Positions 23,742 to 33,553 of a DNA stretch of 64,000 nucleotides are shown piece by piece. Below the pieces are notes generated by a model. It worked only from the letters and a program-made list of their open reading frames with translations, searched no databases and was not told the DNA's origin. Every line of letters starts with the position of its first letter. The stretch's first letter is position 1. This DNA comes from Lysobacterales bacterium (GTDB lineage Bacteria > Pseudomonadota > Gammaproteobacteria > Xanthomonadales > Rhodanobacteraceae): assembly GCA_017305055.1 (NCBI GenBank), contig JAFKMZ010000010.1:78102-142101 (forward strand), given 5' to 3'. The position numbers and the translations under genes are program-made.

Positions 23742-24686
23742 ATGTTCCAGCGCATCACGCTTGCGGCCATCGCCTTCATCCTGTTCCCCGGGCTGGCGAC
23801 CCAAACCGCAGCCGCGGCTGACAACGCCCGCAATACCCCCAGCGCCAGCACCCTGCTGGCGCAATCCAAGCCCGACGAATGGCGCACACCCGACCCTGAA
23901 AACCTGCTGTATCTGCAACTGCCGAGCGGCCGGGTGATCATCGAGCTGGCACCCGGTTTCACCCCGCTGCATGCCGCCAATATCCGCACCCTGGCCCGCG
24001 CCCACTACTTCGACGGCTTGTCCATCCTGCGTGTCCAGGACGACTTCGTCAGCCAATGGGGCACCCCGGAAGACCCCAAGGACGGCTATGCCCCCACGCC
24101 ACGCAACCGTGGGAGCGCCAAGACCAGCTTGCCGCCGGAATTCACCCGTCCACTCGATGCCGTCCTGCCCTGGACGGGTTTGCCTGACGGCGACCTCTAT
24201 GCGCCCGAGGTCGGTTTCAGCGAGGGCTTTCCGGTGGGGCGCGACCGCACCAGCGGGCAGGAATGGCTGCTGCACTGCTACGGCATGGTCGGCGTGGCCC
24301 GCGACAATGACCCGCAGAGCGGTGACGGTGGCTCGCTGTATGCGGTGATTGGGCAGGCACGCCGGCTGGACCGCAACTTGGCGGTCGCCGGCCGCGTCCT
24401 GGTCGGCATGCCGCTGCTCTCCGGGTTGCCACGCGGTGATGGTGACAAGGGCTTCTACACCGCGGCGGATCAGCGCACGCCGATCCGCTCGGTGCAGGTG
24501 GCTGCCGACATACCGGTGAAGCAGCGGCCCGCGATCCGGGTCCTGCGCACCGACAGTGCCACGTTTGCGGCCCTGCTCGATGCGGCGCGCAACCGGCACG
24601 ACGCGTTCTACAGCACAGCCCCGGGCAAGGTCGGCGTCTGCGACATCCCGGCGCCGGTACGCGAGGGTCCCGCCAACCGTCATTAA
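23742..24686 (+). CDS. Exported cyclophilin-type peptidyl-prolyl isomerase
   Basis: Predicted periplasmic prolyl isomerase of 314 residues. Seen: signal peptide at about residues 1-26 (ITLAAIAFILFPGLATQTAAAA); then a cyclophilin domain recognisable from LPSGRVIIELAPGFTPLHAANIRTLARAHYFDG (described in parts here: L-P-S-G-R near 61, P-x-x-x-A-N-I-R-T near 78, YFDG near 90) and LYAVIGQARRLDRNLAVAGRV at about 203-223. The usual cyclophilin F-x-x-F-x-M and H-R sites are degenerate or rearranged, so enzymatic activity is less certain than the fold. The protein is nearly twice the length of a minimal cyclophilin. A GGGGAG lies 7 bases before the ATG. It is divergent from the phosphorylase gene. Confidence 0.82.
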   Translation: MFQRITLAAIAFILFPGLATQTAAAADNARNTPSASTLLAQSKPDEWRTPDPENLLYLQLPSGRVIIELAPGFTPLHAANIRTLARAHYFDGLSILRVQDDFVSQWGTPEDPKDGYAPTPRNRGSAKTSLPPEFTRPLDAVLPWTGLPDGDLYAPEVGFSEGFPVGRDRTSGQEWLLHCYGMVGVARDNDPQSGDGGSLYAVIGQARRLDRNLAVAGRVLVGMPLLSGLPRGDGDKGFYTAADQRTPIRSVQVAADIPVKQRPAIRVLRTDSATFAALLDAARNRHDAFYSTAPGKVGVCDIPAPVREGPANRH

Positions 24687-24770
24687 GCACGGTCGGTGCC
24701 GTCTGCACCGCGCATACCTCGGCTCGGCACAGGCGCCTACAATGCGCGCAGCCCCTGCCCTGTGCCATCC

Positions 24771-25700
24771 ATGCAATCCACCACCCGCGCCCACCTGCAG
24801 ATTCACTTCTGTGTCCTGTTGTGGGGCTTCACTGCCATCCTCGGCAAGCTGATCACTCTGCCGGCCGCACAGCTGGTGTGGTGGCGCATGCTGCTGGTCA
24901 TGCTCGCCCTGCTCACCGTGCCGCGGGTGTGGCGGGGTCTGCGGGCAATGTCGGCACGCCTGCTTTGGGCCTACGCCGGCATTGGTGTGCTGGTGGCCAT
25001 GCACTGGTTGACCTGGTACGCCGCGATCAAGTTGTCCAATGCCTCGGTAGGTGCCACCTGCATGGCCCTGGCACCGGTGTTCATGGCACTGATCGAACCA
25101 TGGGTTGCCAAGCGCCGCTTCGACCCGCGCGAATTGCTGGTCGGCGCCGCGGTCGTCCCTGGCGTGGCCATGGTGGTGGGCGGCGTGCCCGCCGACATGC
25201 GCCTCGGACTCGCCCTGGGCGTGCTCTCGGCCGTGTTCGTCGCCTTGTTCGGTTCCCTCAACAAGCGTTTCGTGGAGCATGGCGATCCGCTGGCGGTGAC
25301 CTTCGTCGAACTCGGTACCGGTGCCTTGTTCATCACCCTGCTGATGCCGCTGCTGCCGCACCAAGGTGCCATATACGCGCTGCCCAGCGTGCACGACGCA
25401 TGGCTGCTCGTCGTCCTGGCCTTCGGTTGCACCCTGTTGCCGTTTGCGCTGGCCCTGGTGGCACTGCGCCAGTTGAGTGCGTTCACCACGCAGATGATCA
25501 CCAACCTGGAGCCCGTCTACGCGATCGTGCTGGCCATCGTGCTGCTGCACGAGCAGCACGAGCTGGATGCCTGGTTCTACGCCGGCGTCGTGGTGATCCT
25601 CGGTGCCGTGTTCGCCCATCCCCTGCTCGGCCGGCTGCAACGCAAGCCCAAGCGCCCCGAAGTGCTGGGTACTGCGGAAAGCCACGCGGTGGTCGACTGA
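24771..25700 (+). CDS. EamA/DMT-family transporter
   Basis: Predicted inner-membrane carrier of the drug/metabolite transporter superfamily, 309 residues with about ten hydrophobic helices in two EamA repeats (about 10-140 and 150-285). The opening HFCVLLWGFTAILGKL and the second-repeat TFVELGTGALF fit the family; the end of the protein is a basic, cytoplasmic tail. Exporters of this family move amino acids, nucleobases or other metabolites; the substrate is unknown. A TACAAT at 24738-24743 could be a -10 element, but I see no good -35. The next gene, rlmJ, begins 7 bases after the stop. Confidence 0.88.
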   Translation: MQSTTRAHLQIHFCVLLWGFTAILGKLITLPAAQLVWWRMLLVMLALLTVPRVWRGLRAMSARLLWAYAGIGVLVAMHWLTWYAAIKLSNASVGATCMALAPVFMALIEPWVAKRRFDPRELLVGAAVVPGVAMVVGGVPADMRLGLALGVLSAVFVALFGSLNKRFVEHGDPLAVTFVELGTGALFITLLMPLLPHQGAIYALPSVHDAWLLVVLAFGCTLLPFALALVALRQLSAFTTQMITNLEPVYAIVLAIVLLHEQHELDAWFYAGVVVILGAVFAHPLLGRLQRKPKRPEVLGTAESHAVVD

Positions 25701-25707
25701 TGCCCCC

Positions 25708-26604
25708 ATGAACTATCGCCACGCCTACCACGCCGGCAACTTCGCCGATGTCCTCAAGCACACGGTGCTGCTGGCCCTGCTCGAGTCGCTGCAGGCCAAG
25801 CCGACGCCGTTCTGCTACCTGGACACGCATGCCGGCAGCGGCAGCTACGCCCTGGACAGCGTCGAGGCCGGGAAGACCCACGAATACCTGGGCGGCATCG
25901 CCCGGCTGCTGGGTGTGGACGGGCTGCCGCCGCTGCTGGCGCGATACCGCGACCTGGTGCTGGCGGGAGCGGACACCGCCACGCCGCTGCGCCACTACCC
26001 GGGCTCGCCCCTGTTTGCCGCGCGCCTGCTGCGCCCCGACGATCAGGCCCAGTTGTGCGAGCTGCACCCCGAAGAAGCGGCCGCGCTGCGCGCCCTGCTG
26101 GCCCACGACAAGCGCATGCACGTGCACCAGCGTGACGGCTATGCCGCCCTGAAGGCCTTGCTGCCACCGGCGCAAAAGCGCGGCCTCGTGCTCATCGATC
26201 CGCCGTACGAATTGCAGGAGGCCGAGTACGCCACCATCGACAAGGCGCTGAAAGCCGCATTGCAACGCTGGCCAAACGGCATCTACGCGGTGTGGTACCC
26301 GGTCAAGCTGCGCAGCCAGGTGCAGCCCTTTCTGCGCGCCATCGGACAGCTCCCGGTGAAGCGCGTATTGCGCGCGGAGATCCTGGTGCACGCGGCCAAT
26401 ACGCCGTTGCGCCTCAACGGTGCCGGGATGGTGGTGCTCAACGCGCCATGGGATCTGGACCAACGGCTGCGTGCCGCCATGACCACCCTGGCGCCGCTGC
26501 TGGCCCAGGGCGATGCGGCACCGTGGCAGCTAGACTGGTTGCGCAGCGATGCACCCACACCGCCGCGCCACCAAGGTCCACGCACCGCACCGCGCCAGCG
26601 TTGA
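25708..26604 (+). CDS. rlmJ: 23S rRNA (adenine-2030-N6)-methyltransferase
   Basis: RlmJ methylates A2030 of 23S rRNA with S-adenosylmethionine. The 298-residue protein begins MNYRHAYHAGNFADVLKH, the hallmark of RlmJ; DTHAGSGSY (about 37-45) is the SAM-binding motif I, and D164-P-P-Y167 is the catalytic amino-methyltransferase motif. The insertion between motifs is of the usual size. The ATG lacks a clear Shine-Dalgarno sequence but starts the conserved block and lies 7 bases after the EamA stop, so the two are probably cotranscribed. The last 20 residues are Pro/Arg-rich and unconserved. Confidence 0.94.
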   Translation: MNYRHAYHAGNFADVLKHTVLLALLESLQAKPTPFCYLDTHAGSGSYALDSVEAGKTHEYLGGIARLLGVDGLPPLLARYRDLVLAGADTATPLRHYPGSPLFAARLLRPDDQAQLCELHPEEAAALRALLAHDKRMHVHQRDGYAALKALLPPAQKRGLVLIDPPYELQEAEYATIDKALKAALQRWPNGIYAVWYPVKLRSQVQPFLRAIGQLPVKRVLRAEILVHAANTPLRLNGAGMVVLNAPWDLDQRLRAAMTTLAPLLAQGDAAPWQLDWLRSDAPTPPRHQGPRTAPRQR

Positions 26605-26737
26605 ACGTCGTGGCCGATACGGTGGTCTGTTTCCCGTTACGGCAAGGACGCGGTCGCCCGTTGACTGTTGCCGGCAGGCGTCACACGCTTGGAACACGCC
26701 AGTCCAGATTTCCGCCATCCCAGTCGAGTACCCGCAC

Positions 26738-27247
26738 ATGCACGCCGCCCGCTCCCTTGCCCCACTCTCCAGCCTGCTGCTTGTCGGCATCCTGGCTGGC
26801 TGCGCACCCAAGCCCATCTTCCACAGCCAAACGCCAAGCATCGCCGCCACGCCGGCCCAGGTGGGGCAAACCCCCGAGCGCTACACCCACAGCACGGTGA
26901 TCTGGGGCGGCAAGGTGGTGCAGGTGAAGAACCTCGCCGACCACAGCGAGGTGGAAATCCTCGGCTATCCGTTGGATGCCTCGCAACGCCCACGGGCCAA
27001 CGAGAGTGCAGGCGGCCGTTTCATCGCGGTGATGGACGGCTACGTGGAGCCGCTGGCCTATCCGGATGGCGCCATGGTTACCGTGCTGGGCACGCTCGAC
27101 GGCAATCGCGCGGGTCAGGTCGGCGAGGCCAGCTACGTGTTTCCACTGGTGAGGGTCGCGCAAGCCCACCGGTGGACGCCAGAAGAACTGCAGCGGGGTC
27201 GCAGCAACGTGCACTTCGGCGTCGGCCTGGGTGTCGGCATCCGGTAA
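26738..27247 (+). CDS. Slp-family outer membrane lipoprotein
   Basis: Lipoprotein of 169 residues. The signal ends in a lipobox L-A-G-C22, after which a lysine at +4 rather than an aspartate at +2 predicts sorting to the outer membrane. The mature part matches the Slp/YeaY group: VIWGGKVVQVKN (about 54-65), EILGYPLDASQRP (about 73-85), GRFIAVMDGYVEP (about 94-106) and a final Gly-rich GVGLGVGIR. In E. coli Slp rises in stationary phase and under acid or starvation; its exact role is unclear. The methionine at 26738 was chosen because it gives a normal lipoprotein signal. It is followed 40 bases later by the mfd region. Confidence 0.87.
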   Translation: MHAARSLAPLSSLLLVGILAGCAPKPIFHSQTPSIAATPAQVGQTPERYTHSTVIWGGKVVQVKNLADHSEVEILGYPLDASQRPRANESAGGRFIAVMDGYVEPLAYPDGAMVTVLGTLDGNRAGQVGEASYVFPLVRVAQAHRWTPEELQRGRSNVHFGVGLGVGIR

Positions 27248-27340
27248 ATAACGCGCTCCGCGGTCCCAGGCAACCTGGCGGTTACAATGGCACGCTTTGC
27301 CGGGCGTATTTTGCCGCCGCGCCCGCTGGCCACGCCGTCC

Positions 27341-30300
27341 ATGCCTGCCCAAATCCTGCCACCCGCCCTGCCCACCACCCCCAAGCAACGCCGGTACTGG
27401 ACCCCACCCTACGGTTCGGCCCGGGCGCTGGTGATCGCCGAGGCGGCGCGCGCACACTCCGGCCTGCTGGTCGCGGTCACCCGCGACAACCTGCGCGCGC
27501 GGGCGCTCGAGGCGGAGCTGGAAATCTTCGCCAACGACTTGCCGGTGCTGCACTTCCCGGACTGGGAAACACTGCCCTACGAGGTCTTCAGCCCACACCC
27601 GGCGGTGGTCTCGCAACGCATCGCCACGCTGTACCGCCTGCCGGGCCTGGTACGCGGCATGCTGGTGGTGCCGATGGCCACGCTCATGCAGCGCATCGCG
27701 CCGCGCAGCCATATTGCCGGCGCCGGGCTGATGCTCGATCGCGGGCAGAGATTCGATCTGGCCGAGGAACAGCGGCGCATGCAGGCCGCGGGTTACCGCC
27801 ACGTGCCCCAGGTCGGCGAGCCTGGCGAGTTCGCCGTACGCGGCGCGCTGGTGGACATCTACCCGATGGGCGCTCCCGCGCCGTACCGGGTCGAGCTGCT
27901 GGACGACGAGATCGACTCCATCCGCAGCTTCGATCCGGAGACGCAGCGCTCGCTGCAGCAGGTGGACAGCGTGCAGCTGCTGCCGGCACGCGAGTTCCCG
28001 ACCTCCGACGAAGCCGCCAAGGCGTTCCGTGGCAGGCTGCGCGAGCGCTTCCCCATCGATCCGCGGCACTGCCCGCTGTACCAGGACATGAAGGCGGGCG
28101 TCACTCCCGGCGGGATCGAGTACTACCTGCCGCTGTTTTTCCCGGCGGAGGCTCCGCCCATGGACACGCGGACTGGTGCGCAGGATCCGCCTGCGGGTAC
28201 CGCCACCCTGTTCGACTATCTCGCCGACGACGCGCTGTTCGTGCTGTGCGAGGGTGCCAGCGCGGCCGCCGAGCAGTTCTGGGCGCAAACCGGCGAGCGC
28301 TACGAGCAGCGCGCGCACGACATCGAACGTCCCGTGCTGCCACCGGCGGAAATCTTCCTGCCCCCGGATGCATTGCGCGCGCAACTGAACCGGCGCCTGC
28401 GCGTGGAGGTGGTGGATGCCGGCCATGAGCATGCCATCGACACCGGCAGCCGTCCGGCGCCGGAGCTGACGCTGAACCGCAAGGGCGAGGAACCGGGCAT
28501 GGCGCTGCGCCAGTTCCTGTCCAGCTACCCCGGGCGCGTACTGATTGCCGCCGACTCCGCTGGTCGCCGCGAAGCCCTGCTCGAATCGCTCTCGGCAGTC
28601 GACTTGCGCCCCGCCAACGTGGAGGACTGGCAAACCTTCCTTGGCCCAGAAGCAACCGCCCCCTTTCCCCCGGCTCCGCCGGCCGGAGTGAGCGGGACTG
28701 TTGCCGCAACGGCGCCCCGCTTCGCCATCACCGTCGCCGCCCTCGAGCAGGGCTTCGCGTTGCAGCGGCCGGCGCTCATCGTGCTCACCGAGCGCGAACT
28801 CTACGGCGAGCGCGTGCGCAACGAGCGCGAGCGCCGACGCCGGCGCGGCGAGGTGCGCGACCCGGAAAGCATCATCCGCGACCTGACCGAGCTCACCATC
28901 GGCGCACCCATCGTGCACGTCGACCACGGCGTCGGCCGCTACCAGGGCCTGGTGTCGATGGATGTCGGCGGCATGGTCGGCGAATTCCTGGCCATCGAGT
29001 ACGCCAAGGGCGACAAGCTCTACGTGCCGGTTTCGCAGCTTGGCCTCGTCAGCCGCTACAGCGGCACCAGCCCGGAACTGGCGCCATTGCATTCGCTGGG
29101 AGGCGATGCCTGGGAGCGGGCGCGGCGCAAGGCGGCGGAAAAGGTCCGCGACGTCGCGGCCGAACTGCTGGCCATCTATGCCCAGCGCGAGGCACGCGGC
29201 GGCGAGGCCCTGCTCATCGATAGGCCGCTGGTGGAAGCCTTCGGGCGCAGCTTCCCGTTCGAGGAAACGCCCGACCAGGAATCGGCGATCGAGGCCGTGC
29301 TGGCCGACCTGGCCGCGCCACGCGCGATGGACCGCGTGGTCTGCGGCGATGTCGGTTTCGGCAAGACCGAAGTTGCCCTGCGCGCCGCGTTCGCGGCCAC
29401 CACCGCCGGCCGCCAGGTTGCCGTGCTGGTGCCGACCACGCTGCTGGCACAACAGCACTACAGCAACTTTGCCGACCGTTTCGCCGACTGGCCAGTGCGC
29501 GTGGACATGCTCTCGCGCTTCCGCTCGAAGAAGGAAGTTGACGAGACACTCGCGCGGCTGGCCGCCGGCAGCATCGATGTCATCGTCGGCACGCACAAGC
29601 TGCTGAGACCGGAGATCAAGTTCCAGCGCCTCGGCCTGGTGATCGTCGACGAGGAGCAGCGCTTCGGCGTGCGCCAGAAGGAGCAGCTGAAGAAGCTGCG
29701 CGCCGAGGTGGACCTGCTCACCCTTACCGCCACGCCGATACCGCGCACACTGAACATGGCCATGAGCGGCCTGCGCGACCTGTCGCTGATCGCCACACCG
29801 CCGGCGCATCGCACCGCGGTGCGCACGTTCATCTCGCCCTGGGACCAGGGCACGATCCGCGAGGCCCTGCAGCGCGAGCTGGGCCGTGGTGGCCAGGTGT
29901 TTTTTCTGCACAACGAAGTGAGCACGATCGAGCGCACCGCGTGCGAGGTGGAGGCCCTGGCTCCCGAGGCCCGCGTGCGCATCGCCCACGGGCAGATGCC
30001 GGAGCGCGAGCTGGAAGGGATCATGGCCGACTTCCATCGCCAGCGCTTCAACATCCTGGTGTGCACCACCATCATCGAGACCGGCATCGACATCCCCACC
30101 GCCAACACCATCATCATCGACCGCGCCGACCACTTTGGCCTGGCCCAGTTGCACCAGCTGCGCGGCCGCGTCGGCCGCTCCAGCCAACGCGCGTTCGCCT
30201 ACCTGATCGTACCCGAGCGCAACGCCATCACCGCCGACGCGCGCAAGCGGCTGGAGGCACTGGCATCGCTGGAAGAACTGGGCGCCGGCTTCACCCTGGC

Positions 30301-30910
30301 CACCCACGACCTGGAAATCCGCGGCGCCGGCGAGCTGCTCGGCGACGAGCAATCCGGCCAAATCCAGTCCGTCGGCTTCGGCCTGTACAGCGAGCTGCTG
30401 GACCGCGCGGTACGCGCCCTCAAGTCAGGCCAGGTTCCCGATTTCGACCTTGCCTCGGAGCATCAGACCGAAGTCGAGCTGCACTTTCCAGCGCTCATCC
30501 CAGAGGACTACCTGGGCGACGTACATACCCGCCTGACCCTGTACAAGAGGATTGCGAGCGCCGCGGACGATGAAGCATTGCGTGACCTCCAGGTGGAGAT
30601 GATCGACCGCTTCGGCCTGCTTCCCGAACCGGCCAAGCAGCTCTTCGCAGTCACCGCCCTGAAGCTGATGGCCACGCCGCTTGGCATCCGCAAGTTGGAC
30701 CTCGGCCAGAACGGCGGACGCATCACCTTCCGCGACAAGCCCAACGTGGATCCGCGCCGCATCATCGAACTGATCCAGCGCTCGCCGCGCGTCTATCAGC
30801 TGGCCGGACAGGACAAGCTGCGCATCATCCGCGAGCTGCCCGATGCGGCAGCCCGCCTGCAAGCGGCCACGGACATCCTGCTGCTGCTTGGCGCACGCGC
30901 ACGGCAATAA
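27341..30910 (+). CDS. mfd: Transcription-repair coupling factor
   Basis: Mfd, 1189 residues with the start chosen here, removes RNA polymerase stalled at DNA lesions and recruits UvrA. Domains in order: UvrB-like region (about 20-330), RNA polymerase-interaction domain (IVHVDHGVGRYQGL, near 525), RecG-like helicase with Walker A GDVGFGKT (669-676) and DEEQ box (770-773), helicase motif VI region (HQLRGRVGRSSQRAF), and a C-terminal UvrA-masking domain. An in-frame ATG at 27287 would add 18 residues, but its sequence is part of a TACAAT promoter-like element, so the later ATG at 27341 is preferred. A 1226-residue open frame antisense to it is only a shadow. Confidence 0.95.
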   Translation: MPAQILPPALPTTPKQRRYWTPPYGSARALVIAEAARAHSGLLVAVTRDNLRARALEAELEIFANDLPVLHFPDWETLPYEVFSPHPAVVSQRIATLYRLPGLVRGMLVVPMATLMQRIAPRSHIAGAGLMLDRGQRFDLAEEQRRMQAAGYRHVPQVGEPGEFAVRGALVDIYPMGAPAPYRVELLDDEIDSIRSFDPETQRSLQQVDSVQLLPAREFPTSDEAAKAFRGRLRERFPIDPRHCPLYQDMKAGVTPGGIEYYLPLFFPAEAPPMDTRTGAQDPPAGTATLFDYLADDALFVLCEGASAAAEQFWAQTGERYEQRAHDIERPVLPPAEIFLPPDALRAQLNRRLRVEVVDAGHEHAIDTGSRPAPELTLNRKGEEPGMALRQFLSSYPGRVLIAADSAGRREALLESLSAVDLRPANVEDWQTFLGPEATAPFPPAPPAGVSGTVAATAPRFAITVAALEQGFALQRPALIVLTERELYGERVRNERERRRRRGEVRDPESIIRDLTELTIGAPIVHVDHGVGRYQGLVSMDVGGMVGEFLAIEYAKGDKLYVPVSQLGLVSRYSGTSPELAPLHSLGGDAWERARRKAAEKVRDVAAELLAIYAQREARGGEALLIDRPLVEAFGRSFPFEETPDQESAIEAVLADLAAPRAMDRVVCGDVGFGKTEVALRAAFAATTAGRQVAVLVPTTLLAQQHYSNFADRFADWPVRVDMLSRFRSKKEVDETLARLAAGSIDVIVGTHKLLRPEIKFQRLGLVIVDEEQRFGVRQKEQLKKLRAEVDLLTLTATPIPRTLNMAMSGLRDLSLIATPPAHRTAVRTFISPWDQGTIREALQRELGRGGQVFFLHNEVSTIERTACEVEALAPEARVRIAHGQMPERELEGIMADFHRQRFNILVCTTIIETGIDIPTANTIIIDRADHFGLAQLHQLRGRVGRSSQRAFAYLIVPERNAITADARKRLEALASLEELGAGFTLATHDLEIRGAGELLGDEQSGQIQSVGFGLYSELLDRAVRALKSGQVPDFDLASEHQTEVELHFPALIPEDYLGDVHTRLTLYKRIASAADDEALRDLQVEMIDRFGLLPEPAKQLFAVTALKLMATPLGIRKLDLGQNGGRITFRDKPNVDPRRIIELIQRSPRVYQLAGQDKLRIIRELPDAAARLQAATDILLLLGARARQ

Positions 30911-30985
30911 GCAGCGGCAGCCCGTTCAAGGGCGCGACGGCCATCGGCTGGCGGGATCCTCGTTGGCACGCTGCAATCGTGGTCC

Positions 30986-31552
30986 TCAAACCACAAACCG
31001 CCGCACCCATTCCACATAACGATCGACGAAACCCTGCAGGAACTCCCGCGTCGACGCGTTGGTGATCCCGCCGTCGGCATCGATCGGACCATCGTCCCTG
31101 AACTGCAGGAACACTTCGGGTTGGGCCAGGGTCGGCACATCGAGATAGGCCAGCACGTTGCGCAGGTGCTGCTGTGCCATGGCGGCGCCGGGCGCACCGA
31201 TCGAGGCACCGACCACCGCCGCCGGCTTGCCCGCCCATGAATTGGTGCCCCAAGGCCGCGAAGCAAGATCGAGCGCGTTCTTGAGCACACCGGGGATGGA
31301 TCGGTTGTACTCGGGAGTGACAAACAACAGGGCATCGGCCGCCTCGACCTGTTTCTTGAGTTGCCGCCCGGCTGCCGGATAATCCACATCGAAATCCTGG
31401 CTGTACAGTGGCAAGCCGCCGATTTGGACCGGTTCGAAGTGCAAACCTGGCGGCGCCAATCGTTCCACTGCGCGCGCCAGGCGGCGGTTGAGCGAGGACT
31501 CGCGCAAACTGCCGACCAGCACCGCGACGGTGATTTTTTCTACAGCGCCCAT
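30986..31552 (-). CDS. NADPH-dependent FMN reductase
   Basis: Flavodoxin-fold flavoenzyme of 188 residues. Seen: the FMN phosphate loop GSLRESSLNR (14-23) and the isoalloxazine-binding TPEYNRSIPG (79-88), both diagnostic of the ChrR/YieF/Azr-like NADPH-FMN reductases. These proteins reduce quinones, azo dyes or chromate and may limit oxidative stress; the physiological substrate is unknown. GGAGAG stands 6 bases before the ATG. It is divergent from the GGDEF gene and convergent with mfd. Confidence 0.92.
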   Translation of the reverse strand: MGAVEKITVAVLVGSLRESSLNRRLARAVERLAPPGLHFEPVQIGGLPLYSQDFDVDYPAAGRQLKKQVEAADALLFVTPEYNRSIPGVLKNALDLASRPWGTNSWAGKPAAVVGASIGAPGAAMAQQHLRNVLAYLDVPTLAQPEVFLQFRDDGPIDADGGITNASTREFLQGFVDRYVEWVRRFVV

Positions 31553-31695
31553 GTGTGACTCTCCACGTCAGCATTGTGAGTTCTGCGCCATGCACTGGCG
31601 ACTACCGGATACTACAGCGCCCGCGCGCCGGGCTGGCGTGGGGACCACTTGCAGCAAGCACCGAATCCATGGCGCAAATATTGCTTGCTGGTCTC

Positions 31696-33537
31696 ATGAC
31701 CCGGCATATCGCCACGGCTGCTCCTGCATCCACACCGCGCCACGCCTGCATCCCAGGGCGACCTGGGCAGTGGCGCGGCACGCCCGCCGGACGTCACCGA
31801 CGGACCTGGCAGCCATGGAACTGGCTGGGTCTGGCCATGTGCATACTGTGCATGGGTCACACCACTGCCGCTTCGATACCCGGAGGTGCCTGGCGCGCGG
31901 CCCACGCCGGCGATACGCCCAGCCAGGTACTGCAGGAATACAATGCGGGCCGATTGCAGCGTTTCGATCCCTCGCGCGCCCAGCCCTTCACCCCCGGACC
32001 TGCCGGCACCTGGGTGGTCATCAACCCGCCACCCGCGACCGACGGCGGCGAACGCATACTGACCATAGACCCACCGCCATGGGGCGCGGTCACCGCCTAC
32101 ACCGAAAACCTCGCGCATGCCCAGACCCGGGCGCTGACCGACATTGGCGCGCCGCTCCCCGGGCATGGACGTCTGGCGTGGCAACTGCCTGACGGGCAGG
32201 CAGGGGCGAATCCGATCCTGCTGAAATTCGATTCCTCGCCGGTGCTCAATGCGCCGTTGCGCTTCCAGGTCCAGTCCCTGGCCGACTATCTGCAGCACGA
32301 CGCCGACTGGCTGACCTTCGCCACGGCCTGCTTCGCCGCCATGCTGACCATGGTGCTGATGGCACTGTGCTTCGCGGTGATGCTCAGGGACGTGATCTAC
32401 GCCTGGTACTCCGGCTACATCGTCTGTTACGCACTCATCCTTGGCGCCGAAAGCGGCTTCGTGTTCCACCCCCTGCGCTGGCACTGGCTGGTCGACAGCG
32501 TCAACATGACCCATGCCGCCGCGGTGGCGCTGTCGATCGCGTTCGCGGCCCTGTTCATGATCCGCTTCTGCGAGCTGCGCCACTACGCGCCGATCTTCCG
32601 CGTTCCGGTACTGGCGCTGGCGGTTGGCATGATCGACCTGGCCCTGCTGCGCATCAGCCATGTGCCGGTCCTGGTGGATATCGCCGACGCCCTGTTCACC
32701 CCGCTGACTACCCTCGGCGCCTCCCTCCTGCTGCTGACGGCGCTCGCCGCGGCGGTGCGAGGCTCGCGCGCCGCCTGGCTGTTCTTTGCCGGCTGGGTGC
32801 CGTTGTTGCTGTTCACCGCAGCCAACAACGCCCACCTCAGCGGAACCTTGCTGGGCTTGGACTGGCCCGACCAGACCGGACTCGCGCTTGGCGCGTTCGA
32901 GGCCATCCTGCTTGCCGTCGGTCTGGCCGACCGCGCCCTGACCTCACGCCTCGACCGCGATGAGGTCCGTGCCCTGGCCGACCATGATGCGCTGACCGAC
33001 ATCTTCAACCGCCGCGCCTGGAGCGAACACGCCAACGCCGCGCTCACCGCCAGCACTTCGCGGCAGTTGGCGCTGCTGTTCCTCGACCTGGACCACTTCA
33101 AGACCCTGAACGACCGCCTCGGCCACCACGCCGGGGATCGCGCCCTGGTCGCCGTCGCCCATGCCCTCAAGGCCGAATTGCGGCCGCGCGACCTGCTCGG
33201 CCGCTACGGCGGTGAGGAATTCGTCGTGTTGCTCGATGCGACCTCGGCCGAGCACGCCATCGACGTGGGCAACCGGCTGCGCCGCCGTGTGCACCGTCTC
33301 GAGATCCCAGCCAGCAGCGACACCACGTTCCTCACCCTCAGTGTCGGCATCGCCATGCGCCAGGCCGTCGACAGCCTGCAGGCGCTGGTGGAGCGCGCCG
33401 ACCAGGCGATGTACCGGGCCAAGTCCACTGGCCGCAACCAGGTGGTGATGCACGAGGACGGCATGCTCATGCGCGCGGATCGGCCACTGGTGGTCGAACG
33501 CCGCAACCGTACCGACGCGGCCCCCACCAAACCGTGA
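31696..33537 (+). CDS. Membrane diguanylate cyclase (7TM-GGDEF)
   Basis: Predicted c-di-GMP synthase. Layout: an N-terminal basic region with one hydrophobic stretch (coded near 31815-31870), a periplasmic segment of about 130 residues, a seven-helix membrane module of 7TMR-DISM type (coded about 32310-32930), and a GGDEF domain. The active site reads G-G-E-E-F (33208-33222) and an inhibitory I-site R-P-R-D lies exactly five residues before it (33181-33192), so the enzyme should be active and product-inhibited. The domain opening DALTDIFNRRAW is standard. The start is uncertain: 31696 is one of three in-frame ATGs and none has a strong ribosome site; the true start could be at 31669 or later. 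No EAL domain. Confidence 0.85.
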   Translation: MTRHIATAAPASTPRHACIPGRPGQWRGTPAGRHRRTWQPWNWLGLAMCILCMGHTTAASIPGGAWRAAHAGDTPSQVLQEYNAGRLQRFDPSRAQPFTPGPAGTWVVINPPPATDGGERILTIDPPPWGAVTAYTENLAHAQTRALTDIGAPLPGHGRLAWQLPDGQAGANPILLKFDSSPVLNAPLRFQVQSLADYLQHDADWLTFATACFAAMLTMVLMALCFAVMLRDVIYAWYSGYIVCYALILGAESGFVFHPLRWHWLVDSVNMTHAAAVALSIAFAALFMIRFCELRHYAPIFRVPVLALAVGMIDLALLRISHVPVLVDIADALFTPLTTLGASLLLLTALAAAVRGSRAAWLFFAGWVPLLLFTAANNAHLSGTLLGLDWPDQTGLALGAFEAILLAVGLADRALTSRLDRDEVRALADHDALTDIFNRRAWSEHANAALTASTSRQLALLFLDLDHFKTLNDRLGHHAGDRALVAVAHALKAELRPRDLLGRYGGEEFVVLLDATSAEHAIDVGNRLRRRVHRLEIPASSDTTFLTLSVGIAMRQAVDSLQALVERADQAMYRAKSTGRNQVVMHEDGMLMRADRPLVVERRNRTDAAPTKP

Positions 33538-33553
33538 GCCACCCAGTCGTGCG

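Noticed and set aside
23727-25709. A 660-residue minus-strand open frame.
   Set aside because: Antisense to the cyclophilin and EamA genes; composition typical of a shadow frame.
26681-30361. A 1226-residue open frame on the minus strand.
   Set aside because: It is antisense to mfd, whose domains are complete; the long frame comes from high GC content.
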